Shown here one piece after another: positions 33,153 to 42,739 of a stretch of DNA of 53,219 bases. Numbering within the stretch: the stretch's first letter is position 1; each line of letters begins with the position of its first letter. Under the pieces are notes generated by a model. It was not told the origin of the DNA and ran no database searches. It was given only the letters and a program-made list of their open reading frames with translations. A program made the translations under genes and the position numbers. This DNA comes from Porphyromonas levii DSM 23370 (GTDB lineage: Bacteria; Bacteroidota; Bacteroidia; Bacteroidales; Porphyromonadaceae): assembly GCF_000379925.1 (NCBI RefSeq), contig NZ_KB904316.1:189-53407 (forward strand). Direction: 5' to 3'.

Positions 33153-34694
33153 ATGAGTACAAGAGAGCTAAGCGAGCAGGAAGTATTGAGGAGGGAGAGT
33201 CTTCGGAAGCTAAAGGATATGGGGATTAACCCTTATCCTGCAGAGGAGTTTGTAGTTACAGGTTATGCTGATGAGGTTGTAGCAAACTTTCAGGACGATG
33301 CTCCCGTGAGGGAGGTGTCTATGGCAGGGCGTATGATGATGCGCCGCGTGATGGGTAAAGCCTCTTTCTGTGAGCTACAAGATTCTACTGGTCGTATCCA
33401 GCTCTATGTGACTCGTGATGACATCGCTCCTGGAGAAGATAAGGAACTATACAATACGGTATTCAAGAAGCTATTGGATCTCGGTGACTTTATTGGGGTA
33501 AAGGGCTTTGTATTCCGTACCAAGATGGGTGAGGTCTCTATACATGTGCAGGAGCTAAAGATTCTATCTAAGACACTTCGCCCACTCCCAGTAGTGAAGG
33601 AGAAGGATGGTGTGGTGTACGACGCATTTAGCGATCCAGAGCAGCGCTATCGCATGAGGTATGTCGACCTTGTGGTAAACCCTCGTGTGAGAGATATATT
33701 CGTGAAGCGTACCAAGACGTTTAAGGCCATGAGGGAGTTCCTTGATGCTCGCGGTTACCTAGAGGTCGAGACCCCTATACTACAGAGTATCCCTGGAGGC
33801 GCTTCGGCTCGTCCGTTTGTGACACATCACAATGCGCTCGATATACCACTATATTTGCGTATCGCCAATGAGTTGTATCTGAAGCGCCTGATTGTAGGCG
33901 GGTTCAATGGCGTGTATGAGTTTAGCAAGAACTTCCGTAATGAGGGAATGGACCGTACACACAACCCAGAGTTTACCGCTATGGAGGTGTACGTACCTTA
34001 TACCGACTACAATTGGATGATGGAGATGACTGAGCAGATGCTCGAGTATATTGCCATTCAGGTCAATGGTACTACGACCACTCAGGTAGGTGATAAGGTG
34101 ATTGATTTCAAGGCACCTTACCCAAGGATGACTATGCGCGAAGCTATCCTCAAGTATACAGGCTTCGATATTAAGGACAAGAGCGAGGAGGAACTGAGAG
34201 CAGCTTGTAAGGCTCAGGGTATCGAGGTGGATGAGACAATGGGCAAGGGTAAGTTGATTGACGAACTCTTCGGAGAGAAAGCCGAGAAGAACTTTATCCA
34301 GCCTACATATATCATCGATTATCCGGTGGAGATGTCGCCACTAACCAAGATGCACCGTAGTGAGGAGGGGCTTACTGAGCGCTTCGAGCTAATGGTGAAT
34401 GGTAAGGAATTGCTCAACGCTTACTCCGAGCTAAATGATCCGATTGACCAGCTCGAGCGATTCCGTGAGCAGATGCGACTCTCGGAGAAGGGCGACGATG
34501 AGGCGATGATCATCGACCAAGACTTTGTGCGTGCTCTTGAGTACGGAATGCCACCTACGAGCGGTATGGGCATCGGTATGGATAGATTTGTGATGCTTCT
34601 TACAGGACAGGAGAGTATCCAAGAGGTACTCCTTTTCCCTCAGATGAAGCCAGAGATTAAGGCAAAGAGCGAAGAGCAACAGGATAATGAATAA
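33153..34694 (+). CDS. lysS: Lysyl-tRNA synthetase, class II
   Basis: 513 residues from ATG 33153; an upstream ATG at 33048 would add a non-conserved stretch and is not favoured. Class II motifs are present: [20 protein letters not shown] (motif region), [14 protein letters not shown] (motif 2) and [13 protein letters not shown] (motif 3). The OB-fold anticodon domain occupies the first 150 residues. Known: it charges tRNA-Lys. The stop overlaps gpsA start (ATGAATAA). It is the first gene of a compact run of housekeeping genes. Confidence 0.96.
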   Translation: MSTRELSEQEVLRRESLRKLKDMGINPYPAEEFVVTGYADEVVANFQDDAPVREVSMAGRMMMRRVMGKASFCELQDSTGRIQLYVTRDDIAPGEDKELYNTVFKKLLDLGDFIGVKGFVFRTKMGEVSIHVQELKILSKTLRPLPVVKEKDGVVYDAFSDPEQRYRMRYVDLVVNPRVRDIFVKRTKTFKAMREFLDARGYLEVETPILQSIPGGASARPFVTHHNALDIPLYLRIANELYLKRLIVGGFNGVYEFSKNFRNEGMDRTHNPEFTAMEVYVPYTDYNWMMEMTEQMLEYIAIQVNGTTTTQVGDKVIDFKAPYPRMTMREAILKYTGFDIKDKSEEELRAACKAQGIEVDETMGKGKLIDELFGEKAEKNFIQPTYIIDYPVEMSPLTKMHRSEEGLTERFELMVNGKELLNAYSELNDPIDQLERFREQMRLSEKGDDEAMIIDQDFVRALEYGMPPTSGMGIGMDRFVMLLTGQESIQEVLLFPQMKPEIKAKSEEQQDNE

Positions 34695-35691
34695 TTGGGA
34701 GCCCGGGCGCATAGGCATCATAGGTAGCGGTAGCTGGGCTACAGCACTCGCTAAGATTGTGATGGAGCGAGAGGAGCGGATCAATTGGTACTTCCGTTTC
34801 GGCGAGACCGTACGCCAGTTCCGTAGGTCTCAGCACAATCCCATCTATCTTACTACTCAGCTATTTGATACGGAGCGGATTGACTTCTTTACTGATATTC
34901 CTAGTATTGTGGAGGCATCGGATACGCTGATACTGGTGACACCATCACCATATATCAAGGGTATTCTGGAGAAAGCGAAGAAGGGATCGCTACAAGGCAA
35001 GTTTGTCCTCAATGCTATTAAGGGTATTATCCCCGATGATTATGTAGTCATCTCGGACTATCTTAGAGATACTCTTGGGGTACCTGATGAGCAGATCGGC
35101 GTTATCAGTGGACCTACTCATGCCGAGGAGGTAGCGTTGAATAGGCTGAGCTACCTTACGTTGGCGTGCAGCGATGTGCGTAGAGCAGAGCAGCTGAGTA
35201 AGGTCTTCCAGAGTGATTATACCTTCTGCAAGGTGAGCAGTGATGTGACAGGAATCGAGTTGGGTAGCGTGCTGAAGAATATTTATGCGATAGCGTCGGG
35301 CGTCTGCCAATCGCTACGGATGGGCGATAATTTCCAAGCGGTATTGATCTCCAATGCTACTAAGGAGATGGCACGATTCCTAGCACGGGCATCTAGTGCC
35401 GAGCGAAATATCAACGACTCGGTGTACCTGGGCGACCTCTTAGTAACAGGCTATAGTAGGTATAGCCGTAACCGTACATTGGGGACGCTGATTGGCAAGG
35501 GCTATTCGGTGAAGCAAGCTCAAGCCGAAATGGAGATGACGGCTGAGGGCTACTATGGTGCGAAGTGTATCAATGAGCTAAATAAGAAGTACAAGGTGGA
35601 CTTGCCGATAGCTGAAGCGGTGTATGACCTTCTCTACAATAAGGAGAAGGCAAAGGATACTTTTAGGAATTTAAGTTTGAAACTGACATAG
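34687..35691 (+). CDS. gpsA: Glycerol-3-phosphate dehydrogenase (NAD(P)+)
   Basis: 334 residues. The N-terminus has the Rossmann motif [14 protein letters not shown] (9-22). The segment around residues 137-215 contains [16 protein letters not shown] and [17 protein letters not shown], the substrate-binding part of GpsA. Known: it makes sn-glycerol 3-phosphate for phospholipids. The start overlaps the lysS stop by 8 bases, and the stop is 3 bases before pgi. Confidence 0.95.
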   Translation: MNNWEPGRIGIIGSGSWATALAKIVMEREERINWYFRFGETVRQFRRSQHNPIYLTTQLFDTERIDFFTDIPSIVEASDTLILVTPSPYIKGILEKAKKGSLQGKFVLNAIKGIIPDDYVVISDYLRDTLGVPDEQIGVISGPTHAEEVALNRLSYLTLACSDVRRAEQLSKVFQSDYTFCKVSSDVTGIELGSVLKNIYAIASGVCQSLRMGDNFQAVLISNATKEMARFLARASSAERNINDSVYLGDLLVTGYSRYSRNRTLGTLIGKGYSVKQAQAEMEMTAEGYYGAKCINELNKKYKVDLPIAEAVYDLLYNKEKAKDTFRNLSLKLT

Positions 35692-35694
35692 ATT

Positions 35695-37038
35695 ATGAAG
35701 GTAAGATTAGGTAATGCGCTTAGAGAAAATGGCGTAAAGACAACATACGAGACCCTATTGCCACTGGCAGAGAGTAGTCACAAGAGTTTGTTTACTGGCG
35801 AGGGTAAGGGCAGTGACTTCCTAGGCTGGGTAGGGTTACCATCGAGCATCACGGATGCTTTCTTGGGAGACATTCAGGCTACTGCCGATAGGCTGCGTAG
35901 GGATTGCGAGTTCGTGGTGACCATAGGTATCGGTGGCTCCTATCTTGGTATCAAAGCTGTGGTAGAGGCATTGAGCGATGCCTTTGCTCAGGTGAAGCCA
36001 GCTGAGGGCGCTCGTCTGCTGTATGCTGGGCATCATATCTCTGAGGATTATATGGCGGAGTTACTTGAGCTACTCCGTGGTCGCAAGTTCGGACTCATCA
36101 ATATTTCTAAGAGCGGTACCACTACTGAGCCTGCAGTGGCTTTCAGACTACTGAAGCAGTTGCTGGAGGAGCAAGAGGGCGCCGACTTCGCACGCGAACA
36201 CATTGTAGCTATAACCGACCAAGCCAAGGGCGCACTTCGTAGTCTCGCTGATAAGATGGGTTATAAGAGCTACGTAATACCTGATAATGTAGGTGGGCGC
36301 TTTAGCGTACTTACGCCAGTTGGATTGGTGCCAATCGCTACCGCTGGTTTCGATATTACAGCACTCGTAAGGGGAGCTCAGGCAATGGAGCAAGCGCTTC
36401 AGCTGGGAACAGAAGGCGCTAAAATGGTCGAGGAGCATGCCGCTACCCGTGTGGCACTATATCGCTCGGGCAAGAAGATAGAGATACTCGTGAACTTCCA
36501 TCCTAAGATGCACTACGTGAATGAGTGGTGGAAGCAGCTCTTCGGAGAGAGCGAGGGGAAAGAGCATAAAGGGCTATTCCCAACCGCTGTGGACTTTTCT
36601 ACCGACCTCCACTCTATGGGTCAGTGGATACAGGAAGGCGAACGCACCATCTTTGAGACCTTTATTAGCGTAGAGGAGCAGGAAAAGGAGTGTCGGATAC
36701 CTACCGATGAGGAGAATCTGGATGGGCTGAACTTCATCGCGGGGAAGCGTATCGACTTTGTTAATAAACAGGCGGAGCGTGGCACTATGCTGGCTCACCT
36801 AGATGGTGGAGTGCCTGTGGTGCAGATGAGTATTGAGCGTCTCGATGCCTATAATATAGGTCAGCTATTCTACTACTTCGAGAAGTTGGTAGGTATTAGT
36901 GGCTATCTACTGGAGGTCAATCCATTTGATCAGCCAGGGGTGGAGGCGTATAAGAAGAATATGTTTGCCCTACTCGATAAGCCTGGTTTTGAGGAGGCGT
37001 CTAAGGCAATTAAGGCTAGGGTAAGCGAATTGGACTAA
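35695..37038 (+). CDS. pgi: Glucose-6-phosphate isomerase
   Basis: 447 residues. Motifs typical of [20 protein letters not shown] near 80-96, [18 protein letters not shown] near 138-155, [12 protein letters not shown] near 200. The catalytic region around [17 protein letters not shown] follows. Length is that of Bacteroidetes PGI. Known: it interconverts glucose 6-phosphate and fructose 6-phosphate. It starts 3 bases after gpsA and ends 4 bases before the DUF4290 gene. Confidence 0.95.
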   Translation: MKVRLGNALRENGVKTTYETLLPLAESSHKSLFTGEGKGSDFLGWVGLPSSITDAFLGDIQATADRLRRDCEFVVTIGIGGSYLGIKAVVEALSDAFAQVKPAEGARLLYAGHHISEDYMAELLELLRGRKFGLINISKSGTTTEPAVAFRLLKQLLEEQEGADFAREHIVAITDQAKGALRSLADKMGYKSYVIPDNVGGRFSVLTPVGLVPIATAGFDITALVRGAQAMEQALQLGTEGAKMVEEHAATRVALYRSGKKIEILVNFHPKMHYVNEWWKQLFGESEGKEHKGLFPTAVDFSTDLHSMGQWIQEGERTIFETFISVEEQEKECRIPTDEENLDGLNFIAGKRIDFVNKQAERGTMLAHLDGGVPVVQMSIERLDAYNIGQLFYYFEKLVGISGYLLEVNPFDQPGVEAYKKNMFALLDKPGFEEASKAIKARVSELD

Positions 37039-37042
37039 TAGC

Positions 37043-37687
37043 ATGATAGAGCAAGATTATTATACAGAGAACAAAGTTCTTATCCTTCCCGAGTACGGTC
37101 GCAATATCCAGAATATGGTGGAGCACTGCCTGACCATCGAGGATAGGGAAGAACGTCAGGCGTGTGCCGAGTCGATTATCGAGACCATGAATATGGTATC
37201 GGGTAGAGATAAGGAGCGCGACGACTACTGGCAGGTTCTCTGGGATCATCTATATATTATGTCGGACTTCAAGCTGGATGTAGACTTCCCTTACGTAGTT
37301 ACTACACGAGAGGAGTTCGAGACCAAGATGAAGTGCGCCATGGTGAATGAGCAGGCTACGAAGCCTGCCTATCGCCACTATGGTAAGATCGTAGAGCGGA
37401 TGATTGAGGAGGTGTTGTCGCTTCCCGAGGGAGCTGAACGAGATACACTTGCTAAGGAGACCGCCCTCCAGATGAAGCGTAGCTACATCCAGTGGAATAA
37501 GGAGACGGTCACCAATGCTAAGATATTCGCAGATCTCTTTGAGCTATCTGAGGGCAAGATTTATCTCGATGAGATGATCTGCTCACTCCCAGAGGCCAAG
37601 GAGCTACTTCAGCCCTCACCACAGCTCTCTAGTAATGGCGGGCTTTTGGTAAGGAAGGTCAATAAGAATAAAAAGAAGAAGAGATGA
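37043..37687 (+). CDS. DUF4290 protein
   Basis: 214 residues with a charged, helical composition, no signal peptide, and a Lys-rich C-terminal tail (KVNKNKKKKR). The N-terminus NKVLILPEYGRNIQNMVEHC is the hallmark of DUF4290, a family found in Bacteroidetes next to murA and rimM. Its function is not established. The stop overlaps the murA start by 4 bases (ATGA), arguing for coupled translation. Confidence 0.85.
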   Translation: MIEQDYYTENKVLILPEYGRNIQNMVEHCLTIEDREERQACAESIIETMNMVSGRDKERDDYWQVLWDHLYIMSDFKLDVDFPYVVTTREEFETKMKCAMVNEQATKPAYRHYGKIVERMIEEVLSLPEGAERDTLAKETALQMKRSYIQWNKETVTNAKIFADLFELSEGKIYLDEMICSLPEAKELLQPSPQLSSNGGLLVRKVNKNKKKKR

Positions 37688-38991
37688 GTTCGTTTGTTGT
37701 AGAAGGTGGGCATCAGCTCCACGGTGAGATATTTGCTCAGGGTGCTAAGAATGAAGCGTTGCAAGTGATATCAGCAGTATTACTTACCGATGAAGAGGTC
37801 AAGATCAGTAATATCCCCGATATCCTAGATGTCAATAATCTGATTCAGCTCCTTATGGATCTCGGTGTGAAGGTGCGTAAGCTATCGCCTGATACCTATA
37901 CCTTCAAGGCAGACGATGTTAATCTCGACTTCGCATACTCCCAAGACTTCCTGAGGGCGAGTGGTAAGCTTAGAGGAAGTGTTCTACTCATCGGACCGCT
38001 CCTCTCTCGTTTTGGCAAAGCTTCTATAGGTAAACCAGGAGGAGATAAGATAGGGCGTCGTAGGCTAGATACCCACTTCCAAGGCTTCATCAATCTAGGT
38101 GCCAAGATGAATTACGATACCAAAAAGGAGCTCTTTAGTATCGATGTAGAGGAACCACTCAGAGGCACTTATATGCTCCTCGATGAGGCATCGGTCACTG
38201 GTACGGCGAATATCATCATGGCAGCCGTGCTTGCCGAGGGTGAGACCACCATTTACCATGCCGCCTGTGAGCCATATATTCAGCAGTTATGCCGAATGCT
38301 AGTCCGTATGGGTGCCAAGATAGATGGGATAGGCAGCAACCTCCTAACTATTCATGGGGTGGCTAAGCTAGGCGGTACCGAGCATCGCCTACTTCCCGAT
38401 ATGATTGAGGTAGGCAGCTTTATTGGCATGGCGGCCATGACCTCCTCCGAGATTACTATTAAGGAGGTCGAGACCCGAGAGCTCGGAATTATCCCCAATG
38501 CCTTCCGCCGCCTTGGTATCACTATCGAGGAGCGCGGCAACGACCTCCACATCCCTGCACAAGAGCGTTACGAGATAGATAGTTTCATGGATGGCTCTAT
38601 CCTCACTATATCTGATGCCCCTTGGCCTGGGCTCACGCCTGACCTTTTGAGCGTCCTCCTCGTAACCGCTACTCAAGCGCGAGGGAGTGTCCTTATCCAT
38701 CAAAAGATGTTTGAGAGCCGTCTCTTCTTCGTCGATAAGCTCATCGATATGGGTGCGCAAATAATACTATGCGACCCGCATAGGGCTACTGTGATAGGGC
38801 TTGATCGAAAGTTTAAGCTCCGCAGTGGCAATATGATTTCGCCAGATATCCGTGCCGGAATTGCGCTACTCATAGCAGCCATGTCGGCCAATGGCACTAG
38901 TCGTATTGATAATATCGACCAAATAGACCGAGGCTATCAATTTATCGACCAGCGCCTCAATGATTTGGGGGCAATTATTAAGCGTATCTAA
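37684..38991 (+). CDS. murA: UDP-N-acetylglucosamine 1-carboxyvinyltransferase, Asp-type active site
   Basis: 435 residues. The N-terminal KNEALQVISAVLLT (Lys22 region) and RASGKLRGSVLLIGPLLSRF match MurA. In the active loop, GKPGGDKIGRR, Asp121 stands where the E. coli enzyme has catalytic Cys115. Known: Asp at this place leaves the enzyme active but removes the residue alkylated by fosfomycin, giving intrinsic resistance. Domain duplication and length are normal. It overlaps the DUF4290 stop and is followed by rimM 2 bases on. Confidence 0.95.
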   Translation: MSSFVVEGGHQLHGEIFAQGAKNEALQVISAVLLTDEEVKISNIPDILDVNNLIQLLMDLGVKVRKLSPDTYTFKADDVNLDFAYSQDFLRASGKLRGSVLLIGPLLSRFGKASIGKPGGDKIGRRRLDTHFQGFINLGAKMNYDTKKELFSIDVEEPLRGTYMLLDEASVTGTANIIMAAVLAEGETTIYHAACEPYIQQLCRMLVRMGAKIDGIGSNLLTIHGVAKLGGTEHRLLPDMIEVGSFIGMAAMTSSEITIKEVETRELGIIPNAFRRLGITIEERGNDLHIPAQERYEIDSFMDGSILTISDAPWPGLTPDLLSVLLVTATQARGSVLIHQKMFESRLFFVDKLIDMGAQIILCDPHRATVIGLDRKFKLRSGNMISPDIRAGIALLIAAMSANGTSRIDNIDQIDRGYQFIDQRLNDLGAIIKRI

Positions 38992-38993
38992 GT

Positions 38994-39524
38994 ATGCCGA
39001 ATCCCTTCCCAACCATAGACCCTAAGCAGCTAATTGCTTATGGCAAGGTGCGTCGTACCCATGGCAATCAGGGAGAGGTTATCCTTGCCCTTGTATCACC
39101 GGCTTTTGAGGTGCTAGAGCCCCAATTTTTATTCTTACTAATCGACGAAATCCCCGTCCCCTATAGGCTCGCTAGTATTCGGGGTGGGGGAGAACAGTTT
39201 ATCATAGGTTTTGAAGGCGTAGACTCCCTAACGGATGCAGAAACTCTTGTGGGTCTTGAAGCGCAGATACACCAAGACGAGCTCCCCGAAGAGCACAGCA
39301 ATATCTCCCTTACCTTTCGCGACTATCAGTTACAGCATGTTGGGGGCGAGCTTATAGGGCGTATAGTGGACATCGATAGCTCTACCACCAATATCCTTAT
39401 CCTTATAGAGCGACCCAATCATTCCGAAGTCACCATCCCTCTAGTAGAGCAGTGGATTGCGTCTATCGACGATCACCACCGCATCATCACCATGGACTTC
39501 CCTCTCGAATTATTAGATCTCTAA
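38994..39524 (+). CDS. rimM: Ribosome maturation factor RimM
   Basis: 176 residues. The N-terminal RimM domain shows YGKVRRTHGNQGEVILAL; the C-terminal PRC-barrel includes VTIPLVEQWIASIDDHHRII. Known: RimM helps mature the 30S subunit. It follows murA at 2 bases, as usual in Bacteroidales. The next gene starts 15 bases later. Confidence 0.92.
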   Translation: MPNPFPTIDPKQLIAYGKVRRTHGNQGEVILALVSPAFEVLEPQFLFLLIDEIPVPYRLASIRGGGEQFIIGFEGVDSLTDAETLVGLEAQIHQDELPEEHSNISLTFRDYQLQHVGGELIGRIVDIDSSTTNILILIERPNHSEVTIPLVEQWIASIDDHHRIITMDFPLELLDL

Positions 39525-39539
39525 TCTTTCCCTCTCACT

Positions 39540-40850
39540 ATGCAGCCTATATTGGTCATAGACGATGATTCCGCAGTCAGGGCTTCGCTCTCGCTGCTTC
39601 TCAAGCGTTCGGGCTATGAAGTCCTTATGGCCAACAATCCTACAGAGGCTCTTGATATTGTCCGCAGAGTAGCCCCACAGGTGGTACTCATGGATATGAA
39701 TTATACCCTCTCCACTACAGGAGAAGAGGGGCTCGAACTCCTCCAAAGAGTCAAGATATTTGCGCCCCATTCCCCAGTTATACTGATGACTGCTTGGGCA
39801 AGTATAGAGCTGGCAGTGAGGGGAATGAAGCTAGGGGCTTTTGACTTCGTCTCCAAGCCTTGGGAGAATCGTCAGCTCCTCAAGACGATAGAGAATGCCA
39901 TCAGCATCTCCTCCGAGACTCTTCACTCAGAGAGTGACCCCAATTTCCCCAACATCATAGGGCGCTCACCCGCCATGCAAGAGCTACTGCGTACCGTGGC
40001 ACGCATTGCACCTACCACTGCTTCCGTATTGATTACGGGAGAGAGTGGCACTGGCAAGGAGCTGATAGCCGAGGCGATACATCAGCATAGTAAGCGAAGC
40101 AAAGAACCCTTCGTAAAAGTCAATCTCGGTGGTATCTCTCAGAGCCTTTTCGAGAGCGAGATGTTTGGACATAAAAAAGGCGCCTTCACTGATGCGTATG
40201 CCGACCGTAAAGGTCGCTTCTCACTCGCAGATGGTGGCACCATATTCTTAGATGAGATAGGAGAGCTCGATGCCTCATGTCAGGTAAAACTACTGAGAGT
40301 GCTCCAAGATCAGACCTTCGAGGTATTGGGTGATAGTAAACCTCAGAAAGTGGATGTACGTGTGGTCAGTGCCACCAATGCCGACCTTCGTAGTATGGTA
40401 GCTGAGGGGATCTTCCGTGAGGACCTCTTCTTCCGTATCAACCTCATACAGCTCCGTATCCCTGCACTCCGAGAGCGTATCGAGGATATCCCGCTACTCG
40501 TACAGCACTTCGCCCATAAGATGAAACGCAGCATCACATTTGCCGATGATGCAATGGTACTCTTGCAGAGCTTGCCTTATCCGGGTAACATCCGCGAACT
40601 TAAGAACCTCGTAGAGCGAGCTATCCTTATGTCGCCCAACGATACCATAACTGCTCGAGACCTCCGCCCCCTAGTGAGCCACACCACGCCCGCATCCTCC
40701 ACTCAGAGTGGCAAGACGCTCGAGGAGATAGAGCGCATAGAGATAGAACGGCAAATAGCACTGCATAATGGCAATCTTAGTCGGGTAGCCAAAGCCTTGG
40801 GGCTCAGTCGTGCGGCTCTTTACCGAAGGCTCGAAAAATATGGACTATGA
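39540..40850 (+). CDS. Sigma-54-dependent response regulator (NtrC family)
   Basis: 436 residues. The receiver domain has Asp8-10 and phosphoacceptor Asp52 (VVLMDMNYT). The AAA+ domain has Walker [15 protein letters not shown] and the sigma-54-contacting GAFTDA motif; a C-terminal Fis-type HTH ends in [20 protein letters not shown]. Known: such regulators activate sigma-54 promoters on phosphorylation. The kinase gene overlaps its stop by 4 bases (ATGA), so they are a cognate pair. Targets are not visible here. Confidence 0.94.
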   Translation: MQPILVIDDDSAVRASLSLLLKRSGYEVLMANNPTEALDIVRRVAPQVVLMDMNYTLSTTGEEGLELLQRVKIFAPHSPVILMTAWASIELAVRGMKLGAFDFVSKPWENRQLLKTIENAISISSETLHSESDPNFPNIIGRSPAMQELLRTVARIAPTTASVLITGESGTGKELIAEAIHQHSKRSKEPFVKVNLGGISQSLFESEMFGHKKGAFTDAYADRKGRFSLADGGTIFLDEIGELDASCQVKLLRVLQDQTFEVLGDSKPQKVDVRVVSATNADLRSMVAEGIFREDLFFRINLIQLRIPALRERIEDIPLLVQHFAHKMKRSITFADDAMVLLQSLPYPGNIRELKNLVERAILMSPNDTITARDLRPLVSHTTPASSTQSGKTLEEIERIEIERQIALHNGNLSRVAKALGLSRAALYRRLEKYGL

Positions 40851-42052
40851 TACGAGTCCTCGTTATACTCTGCGCTCTTCAGGCTTTAGTCCTTATCGTC
40901 CTGCTCTTCTTCTACTATCGTAGTGCGGTACGCCCTATGCGTGCAATTGTCAATGGTATGAACCTCCTCAAGGCTCAGGACTTCAGTAGTCGGCTCAAGA
41001 AGATAGGACAGTCCAATGCCGATGAGATTGTAGAGCTCTTCAATAGACTAATGGAGCAGCTCAAGGAAGAACGCCTCAAGCTGAGAGAGCAAAACGAGTT
41101 TCTCGACCTCCTAGTCCACGCCTCTCCTCTTGGTGTAGTCGTCCTCGACTACGACGATCGTGTGGTGCAAATCAACCCTGCGGGGCAGAAGATTCTAGGG
41201 GTTTCTAGTGGGTACGAAGGCGAGAGTCTCCGAGTGTTTTCCCTACATTCAGCATTTGATATCTCTACAGTGCCACTTAAGGGTACCGACACCTTTTACC
41301 GCACAGACGGTTCCATATTTAAGGTGTCCCATGCTGCCTTTGTCGATCGTGGCTTCAAGCGCTCTTTTTACCTAATAGAGCACCTTACTGAGGAGGTTCG
41401 TAGGGCAGAGCGCAAAGCGTACGAAAAGGTCATACGTATGATGGCACACGAGGTGAATAACTCTGTAGCTGGTATCACCTCTATCCTAGATACCTCCACT
41501 CAGATACTGAGAGACGAAGAGCCCGAGCTTGCCGAGGCACTGGGGGTATGCCTAGAGCGTTGCTACTCTATGAGCAACTTCGTTTCCCGATTCGCTGATG
41601 TGGTCAAGGTGCCTAAGGTGGAGCGTAAGTTGATAGATCTCAATCAGCTCCTGCGGGATCAGCAAAGTCTCTTTGAGAGTCTCTGCGGAGCCAAGCAAAT
41701 TACGATTGAGTACCAGCTCGACCCAGAGGTAGGTGAGCTCCTCCTCGATGCACCACTAATGGAGCAGGTGATTATTAATATCGTGAAAAACGCTATTGAG
41801 AGTATTCCTGCGGAGGGTAGAGTGCTCATTCGCACATCGGCACAAGAGCGCGTCTTAGAAGTCATCGATAATGGCGTAGGTATCCCTAAGGAAGTCGAAA
41901 CCAAGCTCTTCAGTCCATTCTTTAGTACCAAACCCCAGGGTCAGGGCATAGGACTCTTATTTATCCAAGAAGTGCTTATACAGCATGGTTTCTCTTATAG
42001 TCTTCGCACCGATTCCGAGACCTCACTTACCCATTTTACCCTAGGCTGGTAA
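40847..42052 (+). CDS. Sensor histidine kinase (NtrB-like)
   Basis: 401 residues. A single N-terminal membrane segment (1-24), then a HAMP/linker, a PAS-like region (about 85-180), the H box MMAHEVNNSV with His201, and an HATPase domain with NIVKNAIES, DNGVGIP and GQGIGL. No large periplasmic sensor domain is present, so the input is membrane-proximal or cytoplasmic. The cognate partner is the sigma-54 regulator whose stop it overlaps. The signal sensed is unknown. Confidence 0.93.
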   Translation: MIRVLVILCALQALVLIVLLFFYYRSAVRPMRAIVNGMNLLKAQDFSSRLKKIGQSNADEIVELFNRLMEQLKEERLKLREQNEFLDLLVHASPLGVVVLDYDDRVVQINPAGQKILGVSSGYEGESLRVFSLHSAFDISTVPLKGTDTFYRTDGSIFKVSHAAFVDRGFKRSFYLIEHLTEEVRRAERKAYEKVIRMMAHEVNNSVAGITSILDTSTQILRDEEPELAEALGVCLERCYSMSNFVSRFADVVKVPKVERKLIDLNQLLRDQQSLFESLCGAKQITIEYQLDPEVGELLLDAPLMEQVIINIVKNAIESIPAEGRVLIRTSAQERVLEVIDNGVGIPKEVETKLFSPFFSTKPQGQGIGLLFIQEVLIQHGFSYSLRTDSETSLTHFTLGW

Positions 42053-42160
42053 GCCCAGATTGCCATTGGTTTACACGCACTTACGGTTTCTATAACCGCT
42101 ACCATACCTCTCGCACATCTCCGCTCTACTTCTTACGAGTTTTTTCTCGCCATATCAGCG

Positions 42161-42248
42161 AAATTTATTCCTAGGAATAAATTTATTTTTCTCTAGGAAT
42201 AAAGATATTTATCTGTACAAATAAATTTATTTATTCCTAGGAATAAAT
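42161..42248. promoter_or_regulatory. CCTAGG-centred palindromic operators
   Basis: A perfect 24-bp palindrome at 42161-42184 centred on CCTAGG, a second, 20-bp perfect palindrome at 42229-42248 with the same core ATTTATTCCT/AGGAATAAAT, and a half-site CTAGGAATAAA at 42193-42203. They lie 85-210 bases upstream of the promoter of the His-rich/TonB/lipoprotein locus. The shape is that of Fur/Zur-type or other dimeric repressor sites; the regulator is unknown. Confidence 0.75.
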
Positions 42249-42330
42249 TTTTGACCTTGCGCGACCTGTCCTCTCGGCTAGCGCTAGTACAGACGGGTAG
42301 TCTCGGTTTATGATAATAAATGTTAGGGGC

Positions 42331-42361
42331 TTGGTGGTGTGCATAGATTGGTATATCTTTG
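42331..42361 (+). promoter_or_regulatory. Promoter of the metal-uptake-type locus
   Basis: -33 TTG at 42331-42333, 20-base spacer, -7 TATCTTTG at 42354-42361. The ATG at 42369 is only 8 bases after the -7 box, so the mRNA would be nearly leaderless. Confidence 0.65.
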
Positions 42362-42368
42362 TCTGTGT

Positions 42369-42698
42369 ATGAGAAAGATTGATGTGAAAAGAGCAAATAG
42401 GCTGGGTGCGCTACTGATGCTGACCGTGATGGTCTGGCTTGGTGGAGCACTTATAGCGCATACGCTTTCGCACCATCATATCCATGAGCATCTCCACGCA
42501 GAGCATTATTCTGATGGAGACGATGACGAGCAGTGTATGCTACTTGTCTTTGTGGCTTCACCTTTCTCGATTGTTGAGACTTCCGATGTCCCAGTTGCTG
42601 CCTATGTAGGGCGCCTCGTCTTGGGGACAATTTATACCGATACTTTATTTTCAGGGCTATCTGCCCATCCTACACTCCGTGCACCGCCTGTTTGCTAA
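42369..42698 (+). CDS. His-rich small membrane protein
   Basis: 109 residues from the ATG at 42369; ATGs at 42339 (upstream of the promoter) and 42414 are less fitting. A basic N-terminus and a hydrophobic segment (about 12-30, LGALLMLTVMVWLGGALIA) are followed by HTLSHHHIHEHLHAEHYSDG, a strong metal-ligand cluster. The following part is moderately hydrophobic. Known: His-rich clusters often bind zinc, copper or nickel. It is the first gene before a TonB receptor and two lipoprotein genes, suggesting a role in metal handling. I do not recognise a named family. Confidence 0.65.
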   Translation: MRKIDVKRANRLGALLMLTVMVWLGGALIAHTLSHHHIHEHLHAEHYSDGDDDEQCMLLVFVASPFSIVETSDVPVAAYVGRLVLGTIYTDTLFSGLSAHPTLRAPPVC

Positions 42699-42739
42699 TC
42701 ATTATAGGATTGGTAAATACAACGCATAGAGTTTTCCAA

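Noticed and set aside
42053-42330. A small gene between the kinase and the His-rich protein
   Set aside because: Only short frames without homology occur; the stretch is taken up by palindromic operators.
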